This document shows positions 61,801 through 64,000 of a DNA stretch of 64,000 nt, one piece after another. The notes beneath the pieces are model-generated. The model was not told the DNA's origin and did not search any database. It was given only the letters and a program-made list of their open reading frames with translations. The position numbers were made by a program, and so were the translations under genes. Source of the DNA: Magnolia sinica (Eukaryota; Streptophyta; Magnoliopsida; Magnoliales; Magnoliaceae); assembly GCF_029962835.1 (NCBI RefSeq), contig NC_080588.1, positions 68,230,501-68,294,500 on the forward strand. The letters are read 5' to 3'. Numbering within the stretch: the stretch's first letter is position 1; each line of letters starts with the position of its first letter.

Positions 61801-64000
61801 TTATTAGTATTATAACTTTATTGCTACCACGGTTCTTGACACTGCCGGAGGTCTTAAAGCTGAAATAGCAGCCCCTATTCAACTTTTACCTTATTCAATC
61901 AGGAACAAAGTTTCTTGGCATATTTGCTACTAATGTTTTCTGCCACTGCTGCTTCTTTCTTCTTTTTTTTTTTTTGCTATGCTGTGAGTACTGAGGAGAA
62001 AACTTTTTTAGAGAAAGAACAGGGAAAGAGAACCCTGCTACCAATTTTTTGTTGTTGTTTGATTTCTTACTGTTGTGAATTCCTATGGAATAACTCCTAA
62101 TAAAATCCTACCATACAATCTTCTGCTTTACGGCTGTTTTACTTTGAGAGCAACTTCATACCATAATGGTTGGGTTTCTTGCAGATGGGTTTCCAGTTTG
62201 CAGGTAAAGCTATGTACACTGCAGTTTGGGTTGCTGCGTTTTCATTATTCATGGAGTTGTTGGGTTTCTCTACTCAGAAATGGGTCACTGCTGGAGGTCT
62301 TGGAACAGTGTTGCTGACCCTTGCTGGTCGCGAGGTGCATCTGGGTGTCCTGAACTTATTCACCTTTGGGTTAACTGCAACCATTTTTAAAAAAAATAAA
62401 ATAAAATTTTATCACGATTTTATATCAATATGCCTTAGGAAAATTATACATTTTTCATTGTTTTAGTCCTTTTTTAACTGGGTTTATTTATTTCTGGGAA
62501 GGTTGATAATACTGTTCGACTTCTGCAGATATTCACAAATTTCCTCTCAAGCGTAATGATCCATGCAACAAGGCCGTTTATTGTGAATGAATGGATTCAA
62601 ACTAAGATTGAAGGGTATGAAGTTTCTGGTACTGTCGAGGTTGGTATTGAGTTGATGTTTAAGGATACCTTTTTTCTTTCACTGATGTTACCTCTCTATG
62701 TTTGCGTGTGCGCGTGTGCATGTGTGTCCTTTGGATGAGTACAAGGCATGGTATATCACAATTATTTTAGTTGTAGTAAGCCAGAACAACCTTTTGTTTA
62801 CCCTGCTCTATAAAGTGTCAAATTTTAATTGGTATTTTCGTGCCATTTCAGCATGTAGGATGGTGGTCACCAACAATCATTAGAGGAGAAGATCGTGAGG
62901 CAGTTCACATTCCAAACCACAAGTTCACAATGAATGTTGTGAGGAATCTCAGTCAAAAGACTCATTGGCGTATCAAAACACACCTTGCCATCAGCCACTT
63001 GGATGTCAATAAGATCAATGTGAGGAACAACCTGGCCGAATCTACTCAATGAATATTTGTGTGGCTAATCTGAAGAGGGACATAGAGTTATATATACTAC
63101 CTCAAACTATAATAATGGTTTTGGCAATCCGTTCCCTTTGTGTAGACTATCGTGGCAGACATGCGCAAGGTCTTGGCAAAGAATCCACAAGTAGAGCAGC
63201 AAAAGTTGCACAGAAGAGTATTTCTGGACAATATTAATCCAGAAAATCAGGCACTGTTGGTAAGTAATTGTCTGTTGACATCTCTCTCAGCATTTATTCT
63301 TGGGGCATCACAATTTTACCTGGAGATATCCAGTTGCATTTTTACTGTTTCTCTGCCTGTGGGCATGTTCTCCATTAACCTGGCTTATTCGTAAACATGG
63401 GTAGAATAAATTCAATCTTGAGCAATCCTTGACCAAAATGTCGATTCAGACTGGGTCTTGGAAGTTTGCTGTGAAAGGAAATGATATTAAAGCAAAACTC
63501 TGCTTCCTGAAAATTAAGATGATGGAGAATATCAGGGGCATTCTCAAAACTATGTGAATTTTGTTACTTGCAAAATTGAATATGAGTGGTTGTTTAAGTA
63601 GGTTTATTGGGTCCACCCCTGAACTACCAGATGAAGTATCTGCTCTGCCATTTTCCAAGTTGTGACTACCTCAACAACAACAACACTTGCCTTTGTGCTG
63701 CTACTGAATCTGGGTAGTTTCCTTGGGCAGGTGGTGATCCTTTTCTTTTGGTCTGCGTAAATGCTAGAAGATCTGTCATAATGTCCATTTCTGTGATCAT
63801 ATATGAGCAGGTGCTAATACCTATTATGTTGCTTGTGTAAAATTACAGATTCTGGTATCCTGCTTTGTGAAGACGTCCCATTTTGAGGAGTACCTTTGTG
63901 TCAAGGTAAGAGGATTTCACTTGTCATCTAAAACAACTGAAAAAAAAAAAGAAGCAATGGATTGCTAGATGTCTTTACAGAATTTATGCATGTTATCATT
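58823..64000 (+). CDS. MSL2: Plastid mechanosensitive channel MSL2/MSL3 (partial, 3' end off window)
   Basis: Twelve coding exons: 58823-58915, 59032-59094, 59703-59860, 60795-60918, 61038-61135, 61243-61356, 61634-61694, 62185-62334, 62529-62639, 62852-63019, 63146-63259 and 63849-63905, all GT..AG, giving 437 codons in one continuous frame. MscS-family channels of the plastid envelope release osmotic stress and control plastid size and division. Residues 1 to about 100 are transit-peptide-like. Predicted membrane segments lie near 114-137, 160-180, 200-220, 246-264 and 272-300; the last is the pore helix ([14 protein letters not shown]). The MscS beta domain follows ([22 protein letters not shown]). 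The match to Arabidopsis MSL2/MSL3 from residue 150 on is close; I cannot separate the two, so the symbol is provisional. Two in-frame ATGs open the frame (58823, 58826). The long C-terminal tail is beyond the edge. Confidence 0.9.
59238..59279. repeat. (GTTT)n followed by an A-run
   Basis: Six to seven GTTT units, then T and A runs, in an MSL intron. Confidence 0.85.
59961..60054 (+). repeat. 94-bp intronic direct repeat, copy 1
   Basis: From CAATGGTCATGTGG to GGAAATTCCA, repeated at 60310-60403 with two differences. Both lie in the same MSL intron, 349 bp apart. Confidence 0.9.
60310..60403 (+). repeat. 94-bp intronic direct repeat, copy 2
   Basis: Second copy of 59961-60054. The near identity, against ordinary intron sequence around it, suggests a recent local duplication. 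Confidence 0.9.

Overview
The window looks like plant nuclear DNA: intron-rich genes with GT..AG introns, plastid-targeted products, plant microsatellites, MITEs, LINEs and Ty1/copia and other LTR remains. The proteins are angiosperm-like. The many short palindromic repeats (CCATGATGTATGTGTTTTATCC... with its mirror image) resemble repeats I remember from magnoliid genomes, so a magnoliid tree is my best guess, from memory only.

Layout. (1) 1-3.2 kb: first exon and part of intron 1 of a plastid EXECUTER1 (EX1) gene, minus strand, running off the left edge. (2) 3.2-7.2 kb: intergenic DNA with palindromic repeats and a GAGTCGAG-rich repeat. (3) 7.2-39.6 kb: a cluster built from one duplicated segment, always in plus orientation. 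It carries a small secreted six-cysteine peptide gene resembling the pollen peptide Ole e 6. Copies at 9.0 kb and 38.0 kb look intact (67 codons, three exons). Copies at 19.4 and 24.4 kb are decayed and lie in a 5,004-bp tandem duplication (18283-28290) that is almost identical between units. A 3.8-kb solo LTR (15114-18906) split the ancestral segment before that duplication, and a 3.5-kb solo LTR (29630-33154) lies downstream. (4) 41.15-53.36 kb: a complete beta-ureidopropionase gene (PYD3), minus strand, six exons, 417 codons, with introns full of nested mobile elements. (5) 53.4-54.8 kb: a shared head-to-head intergenic region. (6) 54.8-64.0 kb: leader and first twelve coding exons of a plastid mechanosensitive channel (MSL2/MSL3), plus strand, running off the right edge, with a LINE in its leader region.

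Three of the recognised genes act in housekeeping or plastid biology: singlet-oxygen signalling (EX1), uracil catabolism (PYD3) and plastid osmotic relief (MSL2/3). They do not form a pathway. The peptide cluster is the locally expanding family. I see no wholly new system. The most notable structures are the recent 5-kb tandem duplication, the palindromic repeat family that fills every intergenic region, and a three-deep nest of elements in a PYD3 intron.
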